NCBI GenBank assembly: GCA_944332375.1
Contig: CALVJU010000130.1
Coordinates: 1 to 5,360 of the forward strand
Reading direction: 5' to 3'
Origin: an uncultured Bacilli bacterium
GTDB lineage: Bacteria > Bacillota_I > Bacilli_A > RF39 > UBA660
DNA length: 5,360 nt
Part shown: in pieces, positions 1 to 5,360 of the stretch
Layout: each line of letters begins with the position of its first letter
Numbering within the stretch: the first letter of the stretch is position 1
Position numbers and translations under genes: made by a program
The notes under the pieces: model-generated
Databases searched by the model: none
The model's input: the letters and a program-made list of their open reading frames with translations, nothing else
What the model was told of the DNA's origin: nothing

Positions 1-1077
1 TATCGTAAACCAGCTGATGCTGATTCTGATGAATCAACAGATGGAACGGAAAAATATACAAATAGAGGATATGGAAGTTGGGCAGTAGATGATTCTACAA
101 TTCCTAGTGACGCAAACAGGAAGATAGGAAACGAAATAACAATTACCTATAAAGGTATTAGCGCAAGTAATAATGAGTCTCATTTTGATGGTTATGCTAA
201 AAACTATACATGTCAATATAATGTAGAACGTAGTAATGTTGCAGTTTGTGATTATCAAAATCCAGAGCAATTTTTAGACCTGGATGGTGATGGCGAACCT
301 GACAGTGGCCCAAATGGAGAAAACTGTTGTAATCACTTCTTAGTTCAATTTGAAGGTGATGAGGAAAAAATTGCTGAGTTATTAGAAAAATATCCAATTT
401 GTAATGTCGATAATGGTAATACAAAATGTGATTATAATAACCCATCTCAATATGTTGGTGCTCCATATGGGACTAGTCCAGGAAAAGGTCCAAATGGAAC
501 AAATTGTTGTGAAGACTTAAGGGATAATTATTTAAGCTATGGATTAAGTTATGCTCAGTTCCAAGAATTAGAACAAAAATATGGTTGTGATTCTGGGAAT
601 GGGCCGGATCCAGAAGGAACATGTACTCCAATTCCAACAGTAAACGATAAATCATGTTGTTCGGATCCTGCATATGCAGATTATCCTGTTTGTCAGTATG
701 AAGGAGGAATTCCAGTCCTATATCGTGAAATCTCACTATCTCATCCATTCTTATCTGAAGATGGTTCAACAAGAGATCCTGGAGATAACTGGCAATCAAA
801 AAATAATTATTTAGTAAGTAAATATATTACAAATAATCGTGGAGTTAAAGAAGATCTTGTTTATCAAGAAGAACCAATGTATGTTTTTGAACTAGATAGT
901 GCAACAATTCAAGAAATTCGTGCTGAAAATAAAGGACATAAATTTGATGAATTTGAATTAACCTGTACAAATGGTGGAAATTGTATTAGTACATTTTTTG
1001 AAAAATACTTATCAGGTACTGCAGCAACATGTACCTCTGATAAAGGGCACGACATTAGTCGTTGTGACAAGGATTAG
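1..1077 (+). CDS. Cysteine-rich repeat surface protein, C-terminal part (5' end outside window)
   Basis: Reading frame 1 is open from the first base to a TAG stop, giving 358 residues with no start in view; the gene begins upstream. I do not recognise a named family. The visible part is hydrophilic, rich in Asn, Asp, Gly and Tyr, and holds 17 cysteines. Residues 71-231 carry a repeated C...CC...C pattern (Cys 83/109-110/134, 143/169-170/196, 208/219-220/231), with the shared words CDYxNPxQ and GPNGxNCC in the first two units. Residues 93-101 (DLDGDGEPD) resemble a thrombospondin-3 or EF-hand-like calcium loop. Residues about 236-358 form a different region with an INNRGV-like stretch (ITNNRGV) and four late cysteines (322, 328, 344, 355). 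There is no C-terminal membrane helix and no LPXTG motif. Inference: an exported, disulfide-stabilised adhesin or cargo made with the Tad genes that follow 13 nt downstream. The coding call is firm; the function is weak. Confidence 0.85.
   Translation, partial: YRKPADADSDESTDGTEKYTNRGYGSWAVDDSTIPSDANRKIGNEITITYKGISASNNESHFDGYAKNYTCQYNVERSNVAVCDYQNPEQFLDLDGDGEPDSGPNGENCCNHFLVQFEGDEEKIAELLEKYPICNVDNGNTKCDYNNPSQYVGAPYGTSPGKGPNGTNCCEDLRDNYLSYGLSYAQFQELEQKYGCDSGNGPDPEGTCTPIPTVNDKSCCSDPAYADYPVCQYEGGIPVLYREISLSHPFLSEDGSTRDPGDNWQSKNNYLVSKYITNNRGVKEDLVYQEEPMYVFELDSATIQEIRAENKGHKFDEFELTCTNGGNCISTFFEKYLSGTAATCTSDKGHDISRCDKD
247..402 (+). repeat. Cysteine repeat unit 1 (C-x25-CC-x23-C)
   Basis: Protein-level repeat inside the cysteine-rich protein, residues 83-134. 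It opens with CDYQNPEQF, contains the acidic loop DLDGDGEPD followed by GPNGENCC, and closes with a helix-like stretch (KIAELLEKYPIC). Its first Cys and its CC pair lie exactly 60 residues before those of unit 2. The preceding Cys71 sits where a closing cysteine of an earlier unit would be, so more copies may exist upstream. Confidence 0.8.
277..303 (+). other. Calcium-loop-like motif in repeat unit 1
   Basis: Residues 93-101 read DLDGDGEPD, with acidic side chains at alternating positions (D93, D95, D97, E99, D101) and glycines at 96 and 98. This is the DxDGDGxxD spacing typical of thrombospondin type-3, dockerin and EF-hand-like calcium loops. The matching part of unit 2 (YVGAPYGTSPGKGPNG) has no acidic residues, so only one copy could bind calcium. 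Metal binding is inferred from the motif alone. Confidence 0.5.
427..588 (+). repeat. Cysteine repeat unit 2 (C-x25-CC-x25-C)
   Basis: Residues 143-196. It opens with CDYNNPSQY, has GPNGTNCC in the middle and closes with a helix-like stretch (YAQFQELEQKYGC). It aligns with unit 1 without gaps from the first Cys to the CC pair; the closing half is two residues longer. The acidic loop of unit 1 is replaced by a Gly/Pro/Ser stretch. Confidence 0.8.
622..693 (+). repeat. Short degenerate cysteine repeat unit 3 (C-x10-CC-x10-C)
   Basis: Residues 208-231 keep the C-CC-C order (Cys 208, 219-220, 231) but with much shorter spacers than units 1 and 2, and without the CDYxNP or GPNG words. The CC pair is followed by SDPAYADYPVC. 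It may be a shortened end unit of the array or an unrelated small cystine knot-like turn; the shared cysteine order is the only support. Confidence 0.5.
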
Positions 1078-1084
1078 GCGGTGA
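1076..1084 (+). promoter_or_regulatory. Ribosome binding site deciding a TTG start
   Basis: AGGCGGTGA differs from AGGAGGTGA by one base and lies 6 nt before the TTG at 1091. It overlaps the TAG stop of the upstream gene. The only other nearby start, GTG at 1081, runs into TAG two codons later in another frame, so the TTG is the supported start. Confidence 0.75.
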
Positions 1085-1090
1085 TATAGT

Positions 1091-1507
1091 TTGAGAGAAT
1101 CATTTTGGGGAGTGTTTATTATTGGACTTGGTGTAGTAACAATTGTTTTAATGTTTTATTTCCAGACTTTAACAAACACAGATGAACATAACTATACATT
1201 ATTAAAAGAGACAACCGAAGCAGCGATGATTGATTCGTTCGATATAGCAACTTATAATTCAACTGGTAATGTACGTATTGATAGGGAAAAGTTTGTAGAA
1301 AGTTTTCTTCGTCGCTTTGCTCAAAGTGCTAGTTTAGCAAATGAATATCGTGTTGAGATCTACGATGTCAATGAGTATCCGCCAAAGGTAAGTATTCGTA
1401 TTAGCAGTAGAAAAACACAATCGTTATCGATATTACCTGGTCAAAATGATACATTTAATTTTTCAATCATCAATCGTTTAGATGCAATATTGGAAACTCC
1501 ATATTAA
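1091..1507 (+). CDS. Small single-pass membrane protein of a Tad operon, pseudopilin-like (family uncertain)
   Basis: 138 residues from a TTG start with a good ribosome site. A short charged N-terminus (MRES) is followed by one hydrophobic helix at about residues 7-24, then a probable helix rich in Thr, Glu and Ala (about 28-50), a second amphipathic helix (about 65-83, REKFVESFLRRFAQSA) and a strand pair (about 86-105, with YRVEIYDV and KVSIRIS). It contains no cysteine. The plan of an N-terminal membrane helix continuing into an exported alpha/beta domain is that of TadE/TadF-type minor pilins or pseudopilins, and the place just before cpaB fits a Tad component. I see no clear prepilin peptidase site. 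From memory it may match one of the DUF families found beside Tad genes in Bacillota (DUF5411 comes to mind), but I cannot verify that. Coding status is firm from operon position and ribosome site; the role is inference. Confidence 0.82.
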   Translation: MRESFWGVFIIGLGVVTIVLMFYFQTLTNTDEHNYTLLKETTEAAMIDSFDIATYNSTGNVRIDREKFVESFLRRFAQSASLANEYRVEIYDVNEYPPKVSIRISSRKTQSLSILPGQNDTFNFSIINRLDAILETPY

Positions 1508-1512
1508 TTTTA

Positions 1513-1522
1513 GAAAGGGATG
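1513..1522 (+). promoter_or_regulatory. Ribosome binding site of cpaB
   Basis: GAAAGGGATG stands in the 22-nt gap before the ATG at 1530. The GAAAGGG core is a moderate Shine-Dalgarno match, 10 nt upstream of the start. The ATG inside it (1520) is in a different frame and is not the start. Confidence 0.55.
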
Positions 1523-1529
1523 AATAAAA

Positions 1530-2393
1530 ATGGGGAATATTCAAGTCACAATACAAAGGGTATTGAAAAACAAAAACACGGTAACAATTATAGGTGTTAT
1601 CGTAATTATGGCACTTCTTTATTTTGGATACAAAGCACAAATCGATTCTAAAGTAAATCCGATTTCTGTGCCAGTTGCAAGAGAGACAATTCAGCCAAAA
1701 ACATTAATTACTTCAGATATGGTTGACTATGTTGATGTTGCACCAGTTGTGCTTGGTGATAATGTCATTCAATATGATACAGAAATTATTGGAAAATATA
1801 GTAACTATAATACTGTGATTCCAGAAGGAAGTATGTTCTACAATGAAACTGTTGTTTCCGCTGATGAGCTTCCAGATAGTTCATTTGTAAAAGTAAAAGA
1901 GGGAGAGGTTGTATACAACTTTCCAGTAGATATGGATTCTACTTACGGAAACTCTATTTTCCCGGGAAACAAGATTGACATCTACATGAAAGCAGAAGCT
2001 GATAATGGTCAAATTATGGTTGGAAAATTAATTGAAAACATCGAAGTATTAGATGTAAAAGATAGTAGTGGACAACATGTGTTTGAAAATAGTAGTGAAA
2101 ACCGTGTTCCAGCTTACTTAATCTTTGGTGTAAATAGTGAAATAAATATTTTGCTTAGAAAAGCAAGTTATATGAGTTCTTTTGCAGTAGAATTGTTCCC
2201 TGTGCCACATGGTGGAACAGTTGATAATTCTGGCTCAACAGAAGTAAGTACACAATATTTAAAAGACTTTATTAATGCAAATACAGTTTCAATTCCTGAA
2301 GAAACTCCAACACCTAGTGCTTCAACTTCTCCAACTGATGATAATGCAGATGACAATACTGCAAATCAATCTGATGAAAGAGAAAATAATTAG
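1530..2393 (+). CDS. cpaB: CpaB/RcpC-like Flp pilus assembly protein (SAF domain)
   Basis: 287 residues, close to the usual CpaB length. A basic N-terminus precedes one membrane helix (about 17-34, TVTIIGVIVIMALLYFGY); the rest should face outward. Residues about 45-110 form a SAF domain, recognisable by VPVARETIQPKTLITSDMV at 47-65. Residues about 128-225 match the RcpC/CpaB domain, with NFPVDMDSTYGNSIFPGNKIDIYM at 130-153 as the counterpart of the PGDxVDV segment of the family. Residues 256-287 are a Pro/Thr/Ser then Asp/Asn-rich tail, probably disordered. It has no cysteine. In Gram-negative Tad systems CpaB works in the periplasm with the secretin CpaC; no secretin is visible here, so in a Gram-positive cell it probably supports pilus passage at the outer membrane face or in the wall (inference). 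The ATPase gene starts 2 nt after its stop, so the two are probably translationally coupled. Confidence 0.85.
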   Translation: MGNIQVTIQRVLKNKNTVTIIGVIVIMALLYFGYKAQIDSKVNPISVPVARETIQPKTLITSDMVDYVDVAPVVLGDNVIQYDTEIIGKYSNYNTVIPEGSMFYNETVVSADELPDSSFVKVKEGEVVYNFPVDMDSTYGNSIFPGNKIDIYMKAEADNGQIMVGKLIENIEVLDVKDSSGQHVFENSSENRVPAYLIFGVNSEINILLRKASYMSSFAVELFPVPHGGTVDNSGSTEVSTQYLKDFINANTVSIPEETPTPSASTSPTDDNADDNTANQSDERENN

Positions 2394-2395
2394 TT

Positions 2396-3661
2396 GTGAA
2401 TGATGTAGTATTTGATCAAATTGACTTTGGAGAGTTGAAAAAGTATTTAGATGATCCAGATGTAACAGATATTTCGTATAGTAATGGTGGCCAGTTGTGG
2501 TTGAAAACATTATCAAAAGGTATATTCCGTGTGGAAGAACCAAGCGTGAAAAATGCCTTTATGGAAAAGTTGGCGTTTCAATGTGCTAACGTTATGGGAA
2601 AAACATTCAATATGGCTGCTCCATTTCTGGATGCTGAAAGTGCAGAATTACGTTTGAATTTCGTACATGATTCTATCGCACGAAACGGAATTGCAGTAGT
2701 TTTACGTAAAACACCTGCCAAAGTACGTTTAGAGAAAGATAAGATTATTGCAGAAAAATATGTTACACTTGATATTCATGATTTCTTATTGAAATGTGTT
2801 GAAGGTCATTGTAACATTGTAGTTTCAGGAGAAACAGGTAGTGGTAAAACTGAGCTTGTAAAGTATTTAGCGGCACACACTGCCGAAAATGAAAAATTAA
2901 TTACTATCGAAGATACTCTAGAGCTACATCTCGATCGTATTTTCCCACATCGTGATATTGTAGCAATGAAAACGAATAATATAGCATCTTATAGTGATGT
3001 GTTAGTTACCTGTATGAGACAGAATCCAAAATGGATTTTGCTATCAGAAATTCGTAGTGCCGAAGCAGTAATGGCAGCAAGAAACTCTATTTCTTCTGGT
3101 CACTATATTTTATCTACAATTCATGCTAGTAACGCAGCATCTATACCAAGTCGTATGTACAGCTTGTTGGAAACGAATCAAGATATTGAACAGTTCTTGA
3201 AATCTATTTATCGTTATATTCAAATAGGAGTTTATGTTCGTGGATATCAAGATAAAAATACAAAGAAATTTGTTCGTGAAATTGCTGAAGTTGTTGAATT
3301 TTATGTTGATGAAAACAATGACGCCATTTGTAATACTATTTATAAGAAAAACATGGAAGGAAAAACAATTCGACGTAATCCAAGCAAGTATTTAATTGAT
3401 TATCTTGAAGGTCAAGGAGTTGTTCTTCCAAAAGATATGATACGTGTTGATTTGAATGAATCAACAAATGTCGATCAAAGTTCAGATATTCGTATGGCAA
3501 ATACTTCTATTCAATCACAAGTTCAACAGCAAGTACCAACACAGCAAACACCACAGCCAGGTTTCCAAGCTACTGCAACACAAAATTTTCAGGATATTTT
3601 AAATCAACCAGTTCATCTTTCTAACGACACATCCAATAGTGGTGTGGAATCGTTATTTTAA
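2396..3661 (+). CDS. cpaF: CpaF/TadA-like secretion ATPase of a Tad pilus system
   Basis: 421 residues from GTG. An in-frame TAA at 2387 and the lack of another start before Met56 fix this start; the ribosome site is weak (AAAGAGA), so coupling to cpaB is likely. The N-terminal domain (about 1-120) has LDDPDVTDISYSNGGQLWL, typical of the VirB11/TadA N-domain, and arginines 96 and 104. The ATPase core shows Walker A GETGSGKT (145-152, Lys151), Asp box TIEDTLEL (170-177), Walker B WILLSEIR (213-220, Glu218) and His box TIHASN (241-246, His243). It would be a cytoplasmic hexameric motor that powers pilin assembly through the TadB/TadC platform. There is no tetracysteine zinc motif, unlike GspE/PilB. 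Odd points: Ser217 and Ser221 replace glycines usual around the Walker B glutamate, and residues about 355-421 form a Gln/Thr/Asn/Pro-rich low-complexity tail not needed for the fold. Family assignment is strong. Confidence 0.93.
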   Translation: MNDVVFDQIDFGELKKYLDDPDVTDISYSNGGQLWLKTLSKGIFRVEEPSVKNAFMEKLAFQCANVMGKTFNMAAPFLDAESAELRLNFVHDSIARNGIAVVLRKTPAKVRLEKDKIIAEKYVTLDIHDFLLKCVEGHCNIVVSGETGSGKTELVKYLAAHTAENEKLITIEDTLELHLDRIFPHRDIVAMKTNNIASYSDVLVTCMRQNPKWILLSEIRSAEAVMAARNSISSGHYILSTIHASNAASIPSRMYSLLETNQDIEQFLKSIYRYIQIGVYVRGYQDKNTKKFVREIAEVVEFYVDENNDAICNTIYKKNMEGKTIRRNPSKYLIDYLEGQGVVLPKDMIRVDLNESTNVDQSSDIRMANTSIQSQVQQQVPTQQTPQPGFQATATQNFQDILNQPVHLSNDTSNSGVESLF

Positions 3662-3668
3662 AGGAGGT
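3661..3668 (+). promoter_or_regulatory. Strong ribosome binding site of tadB
   Basis: AAGGAGGT is a perfect Shine-Dalgarno sequence, 8 nt before the ATG at 3677. Its first base is the last base of the cpaF stop codon TAA. It is the strongest site in the window, which suggests independent, efficient initiation of the membrane platform gene. Confidence 0.85.
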
Positions 3669-3676
3669 AGGGAGAT

Positions 3677-4579
3677 ATGACATTATTTATTTTTGCATTA
3701 GTCACTTTTATTGTGATTTTCATCATTGCATATCGTAAGAATTCGGGACAGAATGTATACAAATATATTTCTAGCCAAGTTACTTCAATTTATGATAAGT
3801 ATGCTCCTTATTCTTTTAAAGTAGTAAGAGAAAAGGTAAAAGAACTTGGACAGGAATATACAACAAGACAATATATTTTGCAAGCTACAGTCTTTTCTGT
3901 AGGTGCATTTGTAATTACTTATATGTATTTCTATAATGTATTAGTTGCACTTTTATATGCAATATTATCTATTTTTGCAATTCCATATTTGACTTATTTA
4001 AGATGTAATCGTGTTTATAGTGAATTTATTTTTGAACAGATTCAAGTTTATACTACAAATACAATTATGGAATTTACGACAACACAATCATTTGTAAAAG
4101 CAATTGAGGGTGTATATGAATCTGGAGTTTTGGAAAATCCTGTCAAGGATGATGTCAAAATGATGATAGATCTTGCGTATGAAAATGGTACAATTGAAGA
4201 ATCGATTAATTATTTTAATAATAAGTATGATTATTATATTGTAAAAAATATGCATCAATTATTTACACAAATTACAAACGAAGGTGCAAAAAATAGTGGT
4301 AGAGCACTCGAAAATATGTCACTAGATATCGACATGTTAGTTGAAAACGTTTATCGAGATCGTATCGATCGTGCAACATTCCATAAGAAATTTTTACAAT
4401 TTGGTTTTGTACTTTACTTTATGGTTATGTTGGTACAATTGTTGCTTGGTAATGAAACATACATCAACATGTTGAATCTATGGTATATTCAACTTATTTT
4501 ACATGCTATTGTAATTATGAACACCGCTTTCCTGTTAAATGGGGAAAAATATTATAATGAGAATGTAGGTGCTGAATAA
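3677..4579 (+). CDS. tadB: TadB-like membrane platform protein (T2SSF family)
   Basis: 300 residues, the usual size for TadB. Hydrophobic segments lie at about 2-18, 66-84, 86-107, 240-257 and 268-287. The stretch between the third and fourth helices (about 112-238) is a mostly helical cytoplasmic domain in the T2SSF position, with EFIFEQIQVYTTNTIMEF at 116-133 and SGRALENMSLDIDMLVENVY at 207-226, which recall the F-domain pattern. In Tad systems TadB and TadC form the inner-membrane platform that the CpaF motor acts on during pilin extrusion. The gene has a perfect ribosome site 15 nt after cpaF and its TAA overlaps the ATG of the next gene. Sequence is divergent, so TadB rather than TadC rests mainly on gene order and membrane layout; the T2SSF-platform role is firmer than the exact letter. 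Confidence 0.82.
   Translation: MTLFIFALVTFIVIFIIAYRKNSGQNVYKYISSQVTSIYDKYAPYSFKVVREKVKELGQEYTTRQYILQATVFSVGAFVITYMYFYNVLVALLYAILSIFAIPYLTYLRCNRVYSEFIFEQIQVYTTNTIMEFTTTQSFVKAIEGVYESGVLENPVKDDVKMMIDLAYENGTIEESINYFNNKYDYYIVKNMHQLFTQITNEGAKNSGRALENMSLDIDMLVENVYRDRIDRATFHKKFLQFGFVLYFMVMLVQLLLGNETYINMLNLWYIQLILHAIVIMNTAFLLNGEKYYNENVGAE
4566..4571 (+). promoter_or_regulatory. Weak ribosome site for the tadC-like gene
   Basis: TAGGTG inside the end of tadB stands 7 nt before the ATG at 4579. With the 1-nt overlap of stop and start (TAATG) this points to translation coupled to tadB rather than to strong independent initiation. Confidence 0.5.
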
Positions 4580-5360
4580 TGAATTTATCAATGGGTGTTA
4601 TGTTTGTAATTATCAGTGTAATCGTATTATTAATATTACACTTAAATCATACAATTGATGCGAAAAAATTTGTAACAGATGTGGAACCATATTTACGATT
4701 CTTAATGGAAGATGATTATGAATTTTTACTTAGAATTAAGTATGGTGATGATATCGATGTAAATAAACTTTTTACAAAGAGAGTACAACTAGCCATTATT
4801 GTGGCAGGTATGTTATTCTTGATTATGATAACTCAATTGAGTTTTTTAAACATTTTAATTATTGTTTTAATTGCTTTTATAGCATTTAAATATCAATATT
4901 TTCAATTAAAACAGCATTATCAGGCAAATTTGTATCAAATCAACTTAATGCTTCCATACTATTTAAAGGGACTAGAGATTTTGGTACAACATTATACAGT
5001 GCCTGTTGCTCTAGCTCGTAGTATTGATACAGCTCCGGATATTTTTAAAGAGGGACTTCGTAAATTAGTAGATAAAGTAAATCAAGGTGATTCTTCTGTT
5101 GATCCATATATGGATTTTGCAAAAGAATATCCTGTACGTGATTCTATGCGTATGATGAGACTTCTTTATCGTCTTAGTTTAGGAAGTCAAGAAAATAAAG
5201 AGGAACAATTAATGATGTTTTCTAGAACGATTTCACAGCTTCAAAATAAAGCTCGTGAACAAAAGTATAAAGACCGTTTGGAAAAGATGGAAAAGAAAAC
5301 AATGATGATGCTCTGCTGTACAGGTGGAGGAATTATCTTTCTACTATTATTATCAATGAC
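4579..5360 (+). CDS. tadC: TadC-like membrane platform protein (T2SSF family), 3' end outside window
   Basis: The ATG shares its A with the tadB stop (TAATG). The frame stays open for 260 codons to the window edge, so the C-terminus is missing. Hydrophobic segments lie at about 5-21, 71-87, 89-103 and from about 243 to the cut end. Between the third and fourth lies a helical T2SSF-like cytoplasmic domain (about 115-240): LMLPYYLKGLEILVQHY at 123-139, then VPVALARSIDTAPDIFKEGL at 141-160, and a charged helix (about 222-240, KAREQKYKDRLEKMEKK) just before the last helix. This layout and the place directly after a TadB-like gene fit TadC, the second platform subunit. TadC proteins are usually about 300 residues, so only the last 40 or so are likely missing. 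Similar plan in both proteins fits the known TadB/TadC paralogy. Confidence 0.8.
   Translation, partial: MNLSMGVMFVIISVIVLLILHLNHTIDAKKFVTDVEPYLRFLMEDDYEFLLRIKYGDDIDVNKLFTKRVQLAIIVAGMLFLIMITQLSFLNILIIVLIAFIAFKYQYFQLKQHYQANLYQINLMLPYYLKGLEILVQHYTVPVALARSIDTAPDIFKEGLRKLVDKVNQGDSSVDPYMDFAKEYPVRDSMRMMRLLYRLSLGSQENKEEQLMMFSRTISQLQNKAREQKYKDRLEKMEKKTMMMLCCTGGGIIFLLLLSM

Noticed and set aside
1..700. Dockerin / cellulosome protein
   Set aside because: Only one DxDGDGxxD loop is visible; a dockerin needs two in tandem, and no cohesin or glycosidase context is present.
34..799. Three open frames on the minus strand (34-270, 197-466, 473-799)
   Set aside because: They lie opposite the long cysteine-rich gene, overlap each other, have His/Leu/Ile-heavy compositions expected from reverse reading of Asp/Asn/Glu-rich codons, and lack ribosome sites in a consistent layout.
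877..1077. A separate 66-residue gene starting at ATG 877
   Set aside because: The same frame is open without stops back to base 1 and encodes a continuous protein; there is no ribosome site before 877, so this ATG is an internal methionine.
1078..1529. Internal promoter or terminator in the gaps around the small membrane protein gene
   Set aside because: The gaps are only 13 and 22 nt and are filled by ribosome sites; I see no GC-rich stem followed by a T-run and no convincing -35/-10 pair.
2168..2543. Minus-strand open frames opposite the cpaB end and cpaF start (2168-2356, 2322-2543)
   Set aside because: They are antisense to well-supported genes and have no recognisable motif.
2396..5360. 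ComG competence pseudopilus or type II secretion
   Set aside because: The ATPase has the VirB11/TadA-type N-domain and no zinc tetracysteine, there are two separate short T2SSF-type genes rather than one ComGB, and a CpaB gene lies directly upstream; all point to Tad.
1..5360. CRISPR arrays, tRNA or rRNA genes, insertion-sequence ends
   Set aside because: Coding sequence covers nearly the whole window, and I found no short regularly spaced direct repeats, tRNA-like cloverleaf, or terminal inverted repeats.

Overview
The window is AT-rich and all genes lie on the + strand. The strong AGGAGGT-type ribosome sites, the GTG and TTG starts next to ATG, and the absence of any outer-membrane component in the visible part suggest a low-GC Gram-positive bacterium. 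It is most plausibly an uncultured gut-type member of Bacilli or a related Bacillota lineage; that placement is inference from composition and gene style.

Layout: (1) 1-1077, the C-terminal 358 residues of a large cysteine-rich, probably exported protein with a repeated C-CC-C unit and a separate C-terminal region. (2) 1091-1507, a small single-pass membrane protein that I cannot name with certainty. (3) 1530-2393, a CpaB/RcpC-type protein with an N-terminal membrane anchor and SAF domain. (4) 2396-3661, a CpaF/TadA-type secretion ATPase with Walker A, Asp box, Walker B and His box, and an unusual Gln/Thr/Pro-rich C-terminal tail. (5) 3677-4579, a TadB-like T2SSF-type membrane platform protein. 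(6) 4579 to the window end, a second T2SSF-type platform protein (TadC-like), cut by the window edge. Gene gaps are 13, 22, 2 and 15 nt, followed by a 1-nt overlap. I see no promoter or terminator inside the window, so this looks like the middle of one operon.

Together, genes 3-6 form the core of a Tad (tight adherence, Flp-type pilus) export machine: a cytoplasmic motor, a two-protein inner-membrane platform and an extracytoplasmic CpaB subunit. The small membrane protein occupies a place where a minor pilin or pseudopilin would fit, and the cysteine-rich protein is a candidate surface adhesin or cargo. No Flp pilin, prepilin peptidase, TadZ/CpaE or secretin gene is visible; any of these could lie outside the window. 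The least explained parts are the cysteine-rich repeat protein, the small membrane protein and the tail of the ATPase.
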